Source of the DNA: Reticulitermes speratus
Lineage: Eukaryota; Arthropoda; Insecta; Blattodea; Rhinotermitidae
Reading direction: 5' to 3'
Assembly: GCA_021186555.1 (NCBI GenBank)
Contig: JAJKFL010000237.1
Coordinates: 39,519,258 to 39,583,257, forward strand
DNA length: 64,000 nt
Under the pieces are notes generated by a model that was not told the origin of the DNA, searched no databases, and saw only the letters and a list, made by a program, of their open reading frames with translations. Positions 1 through 10,592 of this stretch are shown here, one piece after another (the stretch's first letter is position 1; each line of letters opens with the position of its first letter). The position numbers and the translations under genes are program-made.

Positions 1-296
1 TCCTACATATATACAAGTTAAGCGAGCCAACAGGAAGTAAGTGACAGTTGTCAAAATGTCGTTATGTTAAGCCATGCAGGCCAATATAGCATCAAGGTTC
101 AATTTAATTGACTGATTCCAAAGTATCCAAGGTAGTTTTGGTTCATCTGCATTGACTGTCCAGTAAATTAGAATGCTCTTTTATTCTGGCCATGCATATA
201 AATGCAACAGCATAGAGAGTTTATGCTTGTCACAGAATGACTCAAAGACAGACTATGCACCTATCACAGTTTAAAAAATCAACAAATGTGACACTC
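1..296. other. no feature recognised
   Basis: AT-rich sequence with no exon, repeat or RNA that I can recognise. It ends at the left copy of the target duplication of the SINE that follows. Confidence 0.4.
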
Positions 297-561
297 TTTT
301 TTCTTTTCCTATGGCTCAACAGCCCCTTTTCGGGTGCCTAGGCCTCCTCATTTCGAGGTTTCACGATCACACATTAGACACACCACATTCGGTAGGACTC
401 CTCTGGACGAGTGATCAGCCCGACGCAGAGACCTCTACCTGACAACACACAACACTCACAAGAGACAGACATCCAAGCCCCCGGTGGGATTCGAACCCAC
501 GATCCTAGTAAGCGAGCGGCCGCAGACCCACGCCTTAGACCGCACGGCCACTGGGATCGGC
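297..561 (-). mobile_element. tRNA-derived SINE, family 1, full length
   Basis: Read on the minus strand this begins with a tRNA-like head containing an A-box-like segment (TGGCCGTGCGG) and a B box (GGTTCGAATCC), resembling tRNA-Leu/Ser. A body and a T-rich end on the plus strand (A-rich on the minus strand) follow. The body (GGGCTGATCACTCGTCCAGA, then AGGAGTCCTACCGAATG) recurs near 28.3 kb and 35.25 kb. It is flanked by a perfect 12-bp direct repeat AATGTGACACTC at 285-296 and 562-573, a clear target-site duplication. The short ORF across it is not a gene. Confidence 0.85.
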
Positions 562-769
562 AATGTGACACTCATTTACCATAAATAAAATAACTCGCAC
601 TAAATACAAGAAACATTGCATCTCACAATCTCATGTGACAAGAAATTTAAGAAGCAGTGTGCAACAAAATTATTCAAGAGCTCAGTATGCAAAATACGTT
701 AATTAAACTCTCGAAGAAAACTTTGAATAGTTACACTACTGAAGGATGTAGCATGACTACCTAACTCCA

Positions 770-1290
770 CTGAACAGAATCCTTCTTGAGAAGCCAATAA
801 ACATTCAGCTAGTCAAGAAAATCCCCACCTTGTGTCAGATATATTGATTACAAAGTTCACCATAGCCCATCAATTGTCCATATCCTGCAGAAGATGAATC
901 CAGTCCATGCCCTTCTCTACCAATTCTTTAAGACCTGTTTTAATATTATCCTCCCTTCTGTGCCACAATCTTCCAAGCGATCTCTTTCCTTCAAGTTTTC
1001 CAACCAAAATCTTGCACACAGTTCTCTTCTACCCCATGTGTGCTGTATGCCCTGCCCATCCCATCCCATCCTCCTTCCCTTGAACCTAATAACGTGGCAA
1101 GAAGTATAGATCACTAAGCTCCTCGTTATGTAGTCTTCTCCACTCCCCTGTTACCTCATCCCTCGTAGGCCCAAATATCTTCCCCAGCGCCCTATTCTCA
1201 AACACCCTCAGCCTATGTTCCTCCCTCAGTGTGAGAGACCAAGTTTCACACCCATAACAGGCCAAATTACAGTTCTACATATTTTAGTCT
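770..1290 (-). mobile_element. LINE 3' remnant (reverse transcriptase C-terminus)
   Basis: On the minus strand, broken frames encode the familiar non-LTR retrotransposon tail: a GCETWSLTLREEHRLRVFEN-like segment, then a decayed WAGHTAHMG (intact form LAGHVARMG) and GKRSLGRLWHRREDNIK (intact form [17 protein letters not shown] at 33.5 kb). Several stops and frame changes make it non-functional. The same family recurs about ten times in the window. Confidence 0.8.
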
Positions 1291-2459
1291 TTAAGTTTTT
1301 ATATAGTACATGGGAGAAGAAAGAATCTGAACTGATTGGCGGTGCAGTATAATCTGCTCTAACTTTCATTTATGCAGTTTTGATTTATTTTTGTTGTTCT
1401 CAAATGTCTGAAGTTTACCGTATTTTCAGAGTTCTTATTAGGTCTGTTTATGTTGTGACTCTGTCACAACATAAACAGAAAACTCAGAACGCAAGAAAAC
1501 AATCATTACCTACAGTCCTAAGATTATAACATTTTGCAAGTGTTGATGGGGTGTTAGATGATTGGGGGGGGGGGGGGGGGGCATTAAAACACTTCTTGGA
1601 GATGACAAAAGAAAATTGCCAACTACACATGCAAACACAGAAGTTAAGGTCAGGGTTGACATTTTGGTGACAGAAACTTTAGAATTTGGTGTTTATGTTT
1701 AATAACATTGAAGATACATGAGAAAATAAAAATACGTACACTGTAAGGCAGGGAGGTTAGGCTTTTGCGTTCTCAGTTTAGTGACAGAAACTTCTGGCTT
1801 TCAAGTTTCACTTTAGTGACAAACTGAACTTTATGACAAATACTTACACCGCCAAGGCTGGCTTTAAGGATTCATAGTATAGACATTCATGGAAGTTAGG
1901 ATTTTGGTTTTCAGTTTAGTAACAAATTTTATACATGTCACAATCCAGTTTACTGGCAGAAACTCAAATTAAAAGAAAAAACATTTACTACATGTACATT
2001 AGGCCCCGAGGTTTCATTTCCTTGGCAGCTAGTCACAGACATTAGAATGCCTGGTTTCATTATATTCTACCGGACACACAATTTTTCAAGGTCCACAAAT
2101 GCTTACACCACGTCTCACAGCCTAAGCGTCCTGGAATGTTTCCTTAAACACGGTTTCAGCCATCATATATATTAGCATGCTATCAATGTTGGCAACCCTG
2201 AATGTTATGTTTGCTTTTACTTAAAAACCTCTGTCGAACACCATATAATAAGGTACATATGTACGGATTATATGAACATGTTCAGTACTAAACGTTCATT
2301 CCATTACAAATATAAGAGTCTGTCAATTTACTTGTCCATATTCAGCAATAACCTGTTCCACATAACAAGTAAATATTATAAGACTAATCTGGACCAGATC
2401 CAAAAATTGTGCTGCGGAAAATCTTCGTGATGTGTCGCAAGATTACAAATATTCTGCAG
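1291..2459. other. intergenic, diverged short repeats
   Basis: No gene is seen. There is a run of about 20 G at 1563-1581. Between 1640 and 1990 a loosely repeated phrase (TTTAGTGACAGAAACTT and variants) occurs at least four times. A related phrase recurs around 24.89-25.09 kb, upstream of zinc-finger gene C. Confidence 0.4.
1443..1479. repeat. perfect 17-bp-stem hairpin
   Basis: Two perfect 17-base complementary arms (1443-1459 and 1463-1479) are separated by the loop TCT. It could be the core of a small inverted-repeat transposon or a structured transcript. No target duplication is evident. Confidence 0.7.
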
Positions 2460-3957
2460 TAGATACACAATTATTCACTTTATGATTACAGAAGCGTTTA
2501 AATGACTTCTCACACACACATTGCGAGTATGCACACACATATATCTTTTACCATCAGAGAGGTACTAAAATGCCTTGACACATATGAGGCAGAGTCAAAA
2601 AAGTAATGTGAATTTATTAATTACATCACGTACAACAATCTGTTACAAATGCACAGTGTTTCACTTCTTAACATAATCAACCTGTTTTTTAAATACACAT
2701 TGTGTATCAGTTGATAGGCCTACTGATCCCATCTGCAAAGAAAGTTTCCAGTTCTGTTCAAAGCCACATGTGCACTGCGTCCTTAACTTCATCATCACTG
2801 GCAAATCTTCATCCATGCTAGGCTTCTTTTAGTGGCCCAAACATGTGATAATCTGATGAAGCTAGGTCCAGATTATATGGGGGGTGTGGGAGAAGTTCAA
2901 ATTTCAGCTGCCCAACTGCTTCAATGGTATTTGCCGTGGAATGTGCACACGCATTACCGTGTAGCAAACGGACTCCCTCGGACAGGAAACCTTCGCACTT
3001 GTTGCGAAGCACTAACATTCTCCTATAAATTTCAGATGCTTTAACGCCTTCTGACCACAAAAAACTTATCACAGCTCGCTGTTCAACAACAGTGGAATTT
3101 GAAATCAGTGCAACTATCTTTAAAGATGATTTATAAACAAACATAACACTGACTACACCTGACACTGACTCGTCACAACGATGCCTAGTATGTAGTTATT
3201 GTGACAACCACTAATTTTTGCACTGCGTCAAATGCAGCACCTGTGGGCAAATTCACTTTACTTTTGCGTTCACCTTCGTATACTACACGAGTATGGGCGT
3301 TCTCAAGTATGCATGCGCATATGAACTTTTAGATGACTAAAATCACCAAATCATTTCTTACAGACACGATATAAGTAAAGGCTGCAACCAAACCGCATTT
3401 TACCTGGTTACTCTGATAGTAGTATGCCCGGTTCACCTCCCCTTTGCATAACCAGACCACAAGCCAAATATCTGGTTATTCATACATCTCAGGAAGACCT
3501 CTCTCTGGAATAGAACCAAGGATTGCTGCTTACAAAACATTCCCCTTCATGCATTATATTCTGCTTAAAGGCTCTGCCACATGCATTATACTAATATAGA
3601 CGCTCCCCAGTATGCACATAAATGTTTCTCTTGAGACCAGAAGGATTCTTAACCTGTATTGGTCCAATTCTGACATAGACTCGACAGCATTTTCTGCTGT
3701 ACCAGGTCCAATGTAGAGCTCAAATCGACACATTATTGCACATTGTTTTATGTTGGTTTTCCCTGAGCTCCTGTTGTCTAGCAGCTGCTTTTAAACCTTC
3801 AAAATTAGAGATTTTCTGGAAAATTAATTTGTACCAGCCTGTTGGAACTCAAAAGAATAATTCAGACCCCAAAGGTTTAAATGACCTTCCACACACATTA
3901 CGTGAATATGGATGTCATCTGTTATGCACAGGCACATGAACAGTCAAATGACTGGAA
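2460..3957 (-). pseudogene. decayed C-terminal zinc-finger array of gene A
   Basis: On both sides of the mariner copy, minus-strand fragments still show finger linkers and finger cores in shifting frames. Examples are 2485-2575, 3290-3370, 3600-3650 and 3865-3957, which match the GERPY-CxxC and HMRxH regions of the intact array downstream of 3958. Stops and frame changes interrupt every finger. The simplest reading is that the ancestral gene A finger array was longer and its 3' part has degenerated. Confidence 0.6.
2581..3282 (-). mobile_element. internally deleted mariner element
   Basis: The element has inverted ends of about 30 bp (CAAAAAAGTAATGTGAATTT at the left, a diverged partner at 3250-3278) next to TA dinucleotides. 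A minus-strand ORF (2818-3165) joins an N-terminal helix-turn-helix piece (FLWSEGVKASEIYRRM) directly to the catalytic C-terminal part (PHPPYNLDLASSDYHMFGPL), so the middle of the transposase is missing. The HDNA aspartate of the DD34D triad reads HGNA. It is inserted within a decayed finger of gene A. Confidence 0.8.
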
Positions 3958-5391
3958 TCACAAACTTTTCTCATAAGCATGACACAAGTATGGACTTTCC
4001 TCAGTCTGCAGATGTATATTGCATGAATGATCGCTATGCTCGTTAGAGGTTTTGTCATATGTAGAATGTGAGTTCTCCTGTATGCACGCGCATATGTCTT
4101 TTAAGTACGCTACTTTGATTAAACGTTTTGTCACATGTATTACATGAGTACGGGCGTTCTCCAGTGTGTATACGAAGATGTTTTTTAAGATCTGACGGGT
4201 GTTTAAATGCTTTGTCACATATTTCGCAGAGTATGGACGTCGTCCGTTACGTACAGCTGTAATCTTCAGGTGACTGCAATCACTAACAGAACATTTCTTA
4301 CACTTGTGACATGATTGTTGTCCTGCATGCACACGCATATGTCTTCTAAGTGTGCTACTTTGATTAAACTTTTTGTCACATGCGTTACATGAGTACGGAC
4401 GTTCTCCGGTGTGTATACGAAGATGTGTTTTAAGATCAGACGGGTGCTTAAATGCTTTGTCACATATCTCACACGAGTATGGCCGTCGTCCGTTATGTAC
4501 AGCTGTAACGTTCAGTTGACTGCAATCACTAATAGAACATTTCTTACAAGTATGATGTGAATGATTTCTGGTATGCGCACGCATATGTCTTTTAAGAACA
4601 CTAGTCTGATTAAAGGCTTTGTCACATGTATTGCATGCGTATGGACGTTCTCCGGAATGCACAAGAAGATGCTTTTTAAGATCAGATGGGTGTTTAAATG
4701 CTTTGTCACATATCTCGCACGAGTATGGACGTCGTCCGTTATGTACAGCTGTAACGTTCAGTTGACTGCAATCACTAATAGAACATTTCTTACAAGTATG
4801 ATGTGAATGATTTCTGGTATGCGCACGCATATGTCTTTTAAGAACACTAGTCTGATTAAAGGCTTTGTCACATGTATTGCATGTGTATGGACGTTCTCCG
4901 GTATGCACAAGAAGATGCTTTTTAAGATCAGACGGGTGTTTAAATGCTTTGTCACACGTCTCGCACAAGTATGGATGTCGTATGTCATGTACGGCTGCGA
5001 TGTTTGCATGACTGCATTCAGTACAACTTTTCTTACACGTATCGCATGGAGGACATTCTTTAAGATGCACATGCTGCTGCCTTTCAAAACCATTAAGTTC
5101 GCAAGAGGAGTTCTTACAGATATCGTACGTGTATGGACATTTTCCACTGCACAAAAGTGAATGGGTTTTTAGTTCATTCTCATCGCTAACTACACTCTTA
5201 CAAACATCACATGAATAAATAAGTCTGTCAGTATCTGAAGAGTTGGCTTTACTAAATAAATCATTAGGAATTCTAGAATTCTGTTCACAGATTTCATATT
5301 CCTTCAGAGCAGCACGACTCTTACATAACTTGCTAGCGAGATCAGTCTGCACCCAGAAGTGCCTTCCAATTCTTCATCCACCTTCACAGTC
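3958..5391 (-). CDS. zinc-finger gene A, terminal exon (C2H2 fingers, frameshifted)
   Basis: This is a probable nuclear DNA-binding protein of the poly-C2H2 type; no specific target can be named. The acceptor TTTTGCAG at 5392-5399 fits a phase-0 join to exon 2. After a weak C2HC finger, six intact C2H2 fingers lie in pairs ([10 protein letters not shown] type and [10 protein letters not shown] type), each pair followed by a decayed third finger ([11 protein letters not shown]...AVHNGRRPY). The unit is 246 bp, and two adjacent copies (about 4512-4757 and 4758-5003) are nearly identical. Compared with gene C, one base is missing near 5355 and another near 4228-4231, where CGCACGAG became CGCAGAG. 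The second pushes the last fingers out of frame. It is either a young pseudogene or carries assembly indels. Confidence 0.8.
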
Positions 5392-5987
5392 TGCAAAATT
5401 GGAACATATTTAACAGCAATTAAGTAGTAAGTACTAGTAATGGTTTACACATATAATTATCAACGAACTGGAGACAATTTTTTGGTTAAGCAACAAGGTA
5501 TCAGATTTAGTGTTAGAGTTCCTATCATCGAATTAGCAGCTACCTCTTGCTGCCCAGTGCACCAATCAGAAAGACACTTCCTACTTATTCACTGAGAATA
5601 ATATGACTTACAGTCATCTCCACACTGTCCCTGATGAAACATAGAGGGTCTCCAAATGGGTGAGTTGCAACTACAATTTAATGTGGCTCATCATCAGGGA
5701 GGATTTTAGCGCATTACTTCCACTTCATTACGATCATTTAACTAACTCTACAAGGCAAATTCTTCCATTAAAAAATTAAATGATTTTATAGAATGTGAAG
5801 GTGCTTTAGTATGTTCAAAAAAGTGCTTCATTGGTCACAGTTGAGCAATTTGAATTTCATATGAAGTCTTTAAATAAAACCGTCAAAATTTATTTATCCA
5901 CATACGAGTAGACACGGTACATATGAGCAGACACACTGACACGCTACAGGTTCATTAACATCTTAAAATACAGACACAACTTTTCAC
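5392..5987 (-). other. gene A intron
   Basis: Intron between exon 2 and the terminal exon. Around 5615-5705 there is a CCTGATGA/TCATCAGGG pair resembling the ends of the hammerhead-bearing elements, but there is no GAAAC in the right place, so I do not call a ribozyme. Confidence 0.5.
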
Positions 5988-6128
5988 CTCATGTTCAGCC
6001 TTCATGGCCTGGATTGTTACAGCGTCTTCCTCCTCTTTTACATCTATCATCTCATTTTCACCACAAGAAGACGTAACATACAGCTCACCATGTGAAATGG
6101 GTTCTGATTTAATAAAATCCATTATGAC
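5988..6128 (-). CDS. zinc-finger gene A, second coding exon
   Basis: A 141-base phase-0 exon with acceptor TTTGCAG and donor GAG|GTGAAA. It encodes 47 residues, acidic and rich in lysine-glutamate motifs (DFIKSEP, IDVKEEED, MKAEHE). These resemble consensus SUMO-attachment sites (hydrophobic-K-x-E). The exon is homologous to the third coding exon of genes B and C (VNVDFINSVP..., DIKGEEDPLLITF). Its role is probably regulatory (inference). The frame runs straight into the terminal exon. Confidence 0.7.
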
Positions 6129-7751
6129 CTGCAAATTTAAAACAACCGTTTCAATTACAAGAGCACTGTCAAATCTAATTTGTAACCAAGTGGATGGAAA
6201 CGTAACTTACCTGTGTTTCACATCTTCTTAAATGTAATGTCTTAAAAAAAGAATAACTGAACTATATGTACTGTAAAAGTAGCATATAGCTCTGGGATAA
6301 GCGATGACACAAACAACAATACTAGACAACACGTAACAACACACACAAATGCAGAAAATATTATGCAAGGTTTATAACATAAATATGATACAGAATATAT
6401 GCGAATGAACAAAATGTATATAGAATATTTGCAAACTTTTAAAAAAATATATGTAGATGACACCATTAACTACACTGAAGGGAACATTATTTATAGAACA
6501 GCATTTCACACAAATGTTTTAATTTACGGTCTATCACAGAAGGACCTAACCATTTTAAAATAATGTTTGATCTCATAAATACCATAACACAAGATCTAAA
6601 TTAGTAAAGTTATTAAAAATAATAAGTATAAAACATAATTCTGACGTATCATACAGATCATTCCCTTACCAGACATGTAATTCAATGAATTTCGTTTAAG
6701 ACATGTTCAAGATAAAAACATAAGAGTATACCATATTGGACAACTAAGTATATCAAAATTGGTATTATTTATTTATGATAAGCTGTACGAGACAGTCGAC
6801 AATGACAGCTTTTATGCAGCGACCTGTTACAAACAATGCAGAGTTCTAAAACTAGTTAAGCCACAAATATCAGGGATCTAAAAGTACTTCAAAGTGGCAT
6901 CTCCTTGTTGCATTAAACACAAATGAAAGTTGCAATCAGTCAACACAACATAGGCCTATATTCAGCTTTAAGCTTGTAACGGTTTTAACTGATCCTTACT
7001 CTTACGTCTTTGCACAATTAGTAGCTCTCTGTAGTTTTTACTGCGATACTTCACGTATATAAGTAAGAGGATTAGCTGCTAGCTTGTACAGTGGAGAGCA
7101 TGTCTTATCTCAGGGAATATTATGTGGTAGGCGCGTTGACGATGGATGTAAAACTGTTAATTTCTTTAGGTTACCAACAATTCTAACACTCACACCGTAG
7201 TAAACAATTCAGTAAAACTTAATTAGATGATATGTAAGCTAATATATTTGCAAAACATCAAACCACATTACATATTAATTCACAATTTATAACAACTTCC
7301 TTTCTTTAAAGTCTGTATCGCCTTAACTGACCAGCGAGCAGTTGGAGCGCAACTGTTTGAATTCTCTCTCTCTCTCTCTCTCTCTCCCAGCATTCTGTGC
7401 GTAACCTCTCACGGCTAGTGCTGGCTGGTCAACTGACTTATTTGAATCCCCTTCCCCCTCATATCCTAAGCTGCCTTCATTCCAACTAAATTCTACCATC
7501 CTACCTCGAAAAGTGCAATATAATCGGTTATAAGGTTGAGCTCTCAAACCTGAAATATAGTTGTAAAATATGCCCCCTTTTGTATTCTTGTAATTGGGCC
7601 TGATGATGGTTAATCATTTTTAGCCAAAACATGCAGCCTTATTCTTTCTGAATATGTGTTGTGCTGACACACTGCAACATTCATTTGGATTTAAAAGTAG
7701 GTAATCTGTCACATGTTTAACGTGGGACAATGAGACAGACACACAAATCAC
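6129..7751 (-). other. gene A intron
   Basis: Intron of about 1.6 kb. It contains a (CT)n run at about 7363-7387 and, at 7590-7640 on the plus strand, a decayed hammerhead-like motif (CTGATGA at 7600, but AAAAC in place of GAAAC). No counterpart of coding exon 2 of genes B and C was found here. Confidence 0.5.
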
Positions 7752-7900
7752 CTCATTTTCAGTCTTCATAATGGAAACTCCCATTAACACGGAACCTTCA
7801 CTCCGTGCTACGTCAGTCTGTTGACTGTCATTATGAGAACATGTCAGGTATGATTCCTCACAAGGGTCAGGTTCACATTTTATGAGATCCATGTTGTCCT
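7752..7900 (-). CDS. zinc-finger gene A, first coding exon
   Basis: The acceptor TTTTCAG precedes an 8-base leader, then ATG at 7892 and exactly 47 codons to the donor GAG|GTGATT. The peptide starts MDLIKCEPDP and ends IMKTENE. Length, phase and start match the first coding exons of genes B and C (MAVIKPDPDSDGES...). The IKCEP and MKTE sequences fit sumoylation-type motifs. Confidence 0.7.
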
Positions 7901-7935
7901 CTGAAAACAAAATCTTCACGTTAACCATAAGAACA

Positions 7936-8115
7936 TAATTTTATATTACTTTCACTGTGCATTTTCAATTCACTTTCTATTAACCAACTAAATGCACTTC
8001 CACTTTCAACTATTTGTTTACAAATTTTCCCCTACATACATTTCGGTCCATACAGGACCATCATCAGGGGATACACAAACTACACTTTATTTACATCCAT
8101 AGGTTCACTCTGTCA
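7936..8115. mobile_element. hammerhead-bearing element, half copy
   Basis: It begins with the family terminus TTTCACTGTGCATTTT, then the AACCAACTAAATGCAC segment seen in other copies, then a hammerhead-like motif on the minus strand. No inverted partner arm was found, so this copy appears truncated. Confidence 0.55.
8029..8076 (-). ncRNA. hammerhead-like ribozyme motif
   Basis: On the minus strand: CCC, CTGATGA, one T, stem II GGTCC/GGACC around TGTAT, GAAA, then TGTATGTA and GGGG pairing with the CCC before the core. Stem III is weaker than in other copies (ATGTATGT rather than ACATATGT). Confidence 0.5.
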
Positions 8116-8399
8116 CCATATGCAGTCTAGTTTCATTCAGTCTTTTGTGTAGGTTGCAGTCACTTTCTAAAAAACACGTTTTAAAAAATAAGTAAATTGT
8201 GACGTATATATAAAAACACTGTTTATAAGTTCTTAAAACGCTTGTCAATGTTGTATTTAATGGGTCAACTGAAGCAAGGAATTCACGAAATATATGAATA
8301 ACCATTAATTATGAAGGATGAGGCAGCAACAGAGGACAAAGATTCTACTGACTTTATTCACAGTTTGTTGACAATGATATTATAAAATAAGAACGATAG

Positions 8400-9250
8400 A
8401 AGCTAGTAATGCTAATACAGGTAATGCTTATAAAGTGCATTCCCTTTTGGGTCAAGTACCTTGGAAGAATATCTGTGCTGCCAGATTATACTGGTGATTA
8501 TGGCTATTATCTCATTAGTAACATCAAGCACTTCTACATTAGTATCAAAAATATCAAAGGATGTTATTCTGAACAAGGACATGAACTGTAATACGAATGT
8601 GTCATGGTTAGAATTCTATTGGACTTCCCTAATGTAGGAACAAAACTGTGGCCAGCTGTTTGTCAAATGGAAACAACTTTCAGGAGAATGATTATGTTCA
8701 CACTTGTAAACAACATTGATGAGAGAAGAGCCTTGGGTATCAGCCATTATGCCAATAGAATATCACAAACTTAATATCACACACTTGACAATTTTTCCTC
8801 ACAAAATAAAAGAAATAATTCATGTTTTCAACAGTTTCCCATTAATTAGTGCCTGCTAAATTTAGCAATTCCTTGTGATGAGTTACTGTAAATAAGATAA
8901 TACAAAGTACCTTTGTTATGACAAGATGTTATCAGCTGGGCGATTAGTTTTACGTTGCACTTTCGCCAGTAATTTTACGAAAATTCAATTCGAAACTTAC
9001 ATATTTTCCTACGCACGAACAATATTTTACTGCTCCTCAAACACTGCTAACGTTTCGGTTACTGTTTGTATATCTCAGACTCTGAAGTTTTCCATAATTG
9101 CGCTGCTGACACCACATAAATAGCTTTCATGTTTGAACCATCACACACATTACACGCTATGTTTACTTCCCCATTCAAAAACATAACCTAGCATTTCTTT
9201 CCTATTCTCTTTGATAATTGTACATTCCTGCAATTCTCTCCCGTACTTAC
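8400..9250. repeat. segmental duplicate of 17.99-18.75 kb
   Basis: This upstream flank of gene A is recognisably collinear with the flank of gene B. Shared phrases include ATTAAGCACTTC/ATCAAGCACTTC, GGATGTTATTCTGAACAAGGA/GGATGTTATCCAAAATGA, TCCCTAATGTAG and CAGCTGTT-GTCAAA. It shows that the tandem gene duplication carried non-coding upstream DNA. Confidence 0.65.
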
Positions 9251-9480
9251 CGCCACGGATATACAACTGCTCTTGTGCTTAGAAAGATTCCATGCGTGCT
9301 GCTATATACAACCCGTGATATCCACCACGGAAAATCCATGTGCATCCTCGTTCCGCAGCATTGCTGTCGATGGGTGACCACAGAAACATACGCCCAAATG
9401 AAATTGCATCATGCAGGGTTGAGGTCCGTTCGCAGGTTGCAACAAACGACTGTCAGCTCTGTCATGCCCATGTAACTTGG
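9251..9480 (-). promoter_or_regulatory. putative untranslated first exon and promoter of gene A
   Basis: A strong donor (GGCG|GTAAGTACGG) lies at 9250 on the minus strand, upstream of the first coding exon, in locally more GC-rich DNA. A similar donor (AGTAC|GTAAGG) occurs at about 25388, in the matching position upstream of gene C. This suggests a non-coding first exon, but no transcript evidence is available and the 5' end is a guess. Confidence 0.3.
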
Positions 9481-9489
9481 ATTCCACTG

Positions 9490-10195
9490 CACTGATTTTC
9501 GTGGAATTTTATATTGTGGGGCTTCATATTCTGATAATGTTTGAATAAAAACAACCAATAACATCTATTTTCCCCAAGTTTCTTAATTTCTGACATTCAT
9601 ATAAAGTATCACCAGCAGTAAAGGTGCCGACAGGCTTTACTACAATGAACAGTTACAAAAAAGGCACTGATTGAAACCATTCTATACATCACCTTACACT
9701 CACATCACAAACTTCGCCAATACTACTGCCCATACAATAAAGGCCAATTGCTGTCAAAAATATACCGATAATCTACCAGATGCAGTACTAATAATCTGAC
9801 TTTCATAATGAACATCCACATATATTTACTAATGTTGCAAAAATATAAAAGTTATGCATCATCTACATGAATGTGCCTTCACAAATGACTGGGTCAAAAG
9901 AAATACTTTACCGAAGTATAATACAAGTAAGGATGAGCACTACAATTTATAGAAATACATCATACATCAGGATACACAGTTAACACTTTCGTATAAAACA
10001 TCATTTCACAGTGGTGTCTAATTAACTGGACCTTAGCTGAATCAAGGAATGAAAGAACTGTTACACACAGGAATAAGGGCACGTCCCATTATGCATGGAT
10101 CGATAATGAGCAAGATGAACATGATACGTGAAAGCCTTCTCAGAGGCAGCACTTGAAGAATACCGTTCCCCATTATAAAGACTACAATGACATTT
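9490..10195. other. intergenic between genes A and B
   Basis: No coding exon, RNA or repeat is recognised in this stretch. Confidence 0.4.
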
Positions 10196-10199
10196 GATT

Positions 10200-10410
10200 T
10201 CAGGCTTCCGCCGCGATGTTGATGGAATCTGTGGTCTTCTGGGATATTACGCGGCATCGTGTGGTAATTGTTTAGCGACATTTACCGACTTTCCCCTGCC
10301 TATTCGGACTCTTGACCCGTGAGGATGGGACTGATACATTGTCCCAAAACGTCAGTAAACAATTACCACACGATGCCGCGTAATACCCCAGAAGACTGCA
10401 GATTACAATG
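10200..10410. mobile_element. palindromic element of the GAAGATGG subfamily
   Basis: Inverted arms (about 10226-10285 and 10352-10405) contain TGTGGTAATTGTTTA and its complement. A hammerhead-like 3' half lies on the plus strand (10312-10362: GTGAGGATGGGAC...GTCCC, AAAACGTC). Core positions are mutated, so no activity is expected. The copy lies just beyond the 3' end of gene B. Confidence 0.65.
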
Positions 10411-10477
10411 ACATTTAATATATGGCTGCTTTCTGAAAGCATTGTTTTAGATAGGACAAGTGTATGGCAATTCTCCA

Positions 10478-10592
10478 TTATACACATGCTTGATGCTGCT
10501 TGAGATTATCAAGTGTACTAAAAGCTTTCTTACATATATCATATTCACAAGGATATTCTCCAATAATCCCAGACAGAGGGTGTTTTAGGTCA
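10478..10592 (-). pseudogene. out-of-frame last finger of gene B
   Basis: In another minus-strand frame than the main exon, this reads GEYPCEYDICKKAFSTLDNL followed by KQHQ. It is a remnant finger with CX4C spacing and a lost final histidine. Gene C has the equivalent remnant. Confidence 0.65.

Noticed and set aside
5615..5705. Hammerhead motif in the gene A intron
   Set aside because: CTGATGA is present on both strands but no GAAA box follows at a usable distance.
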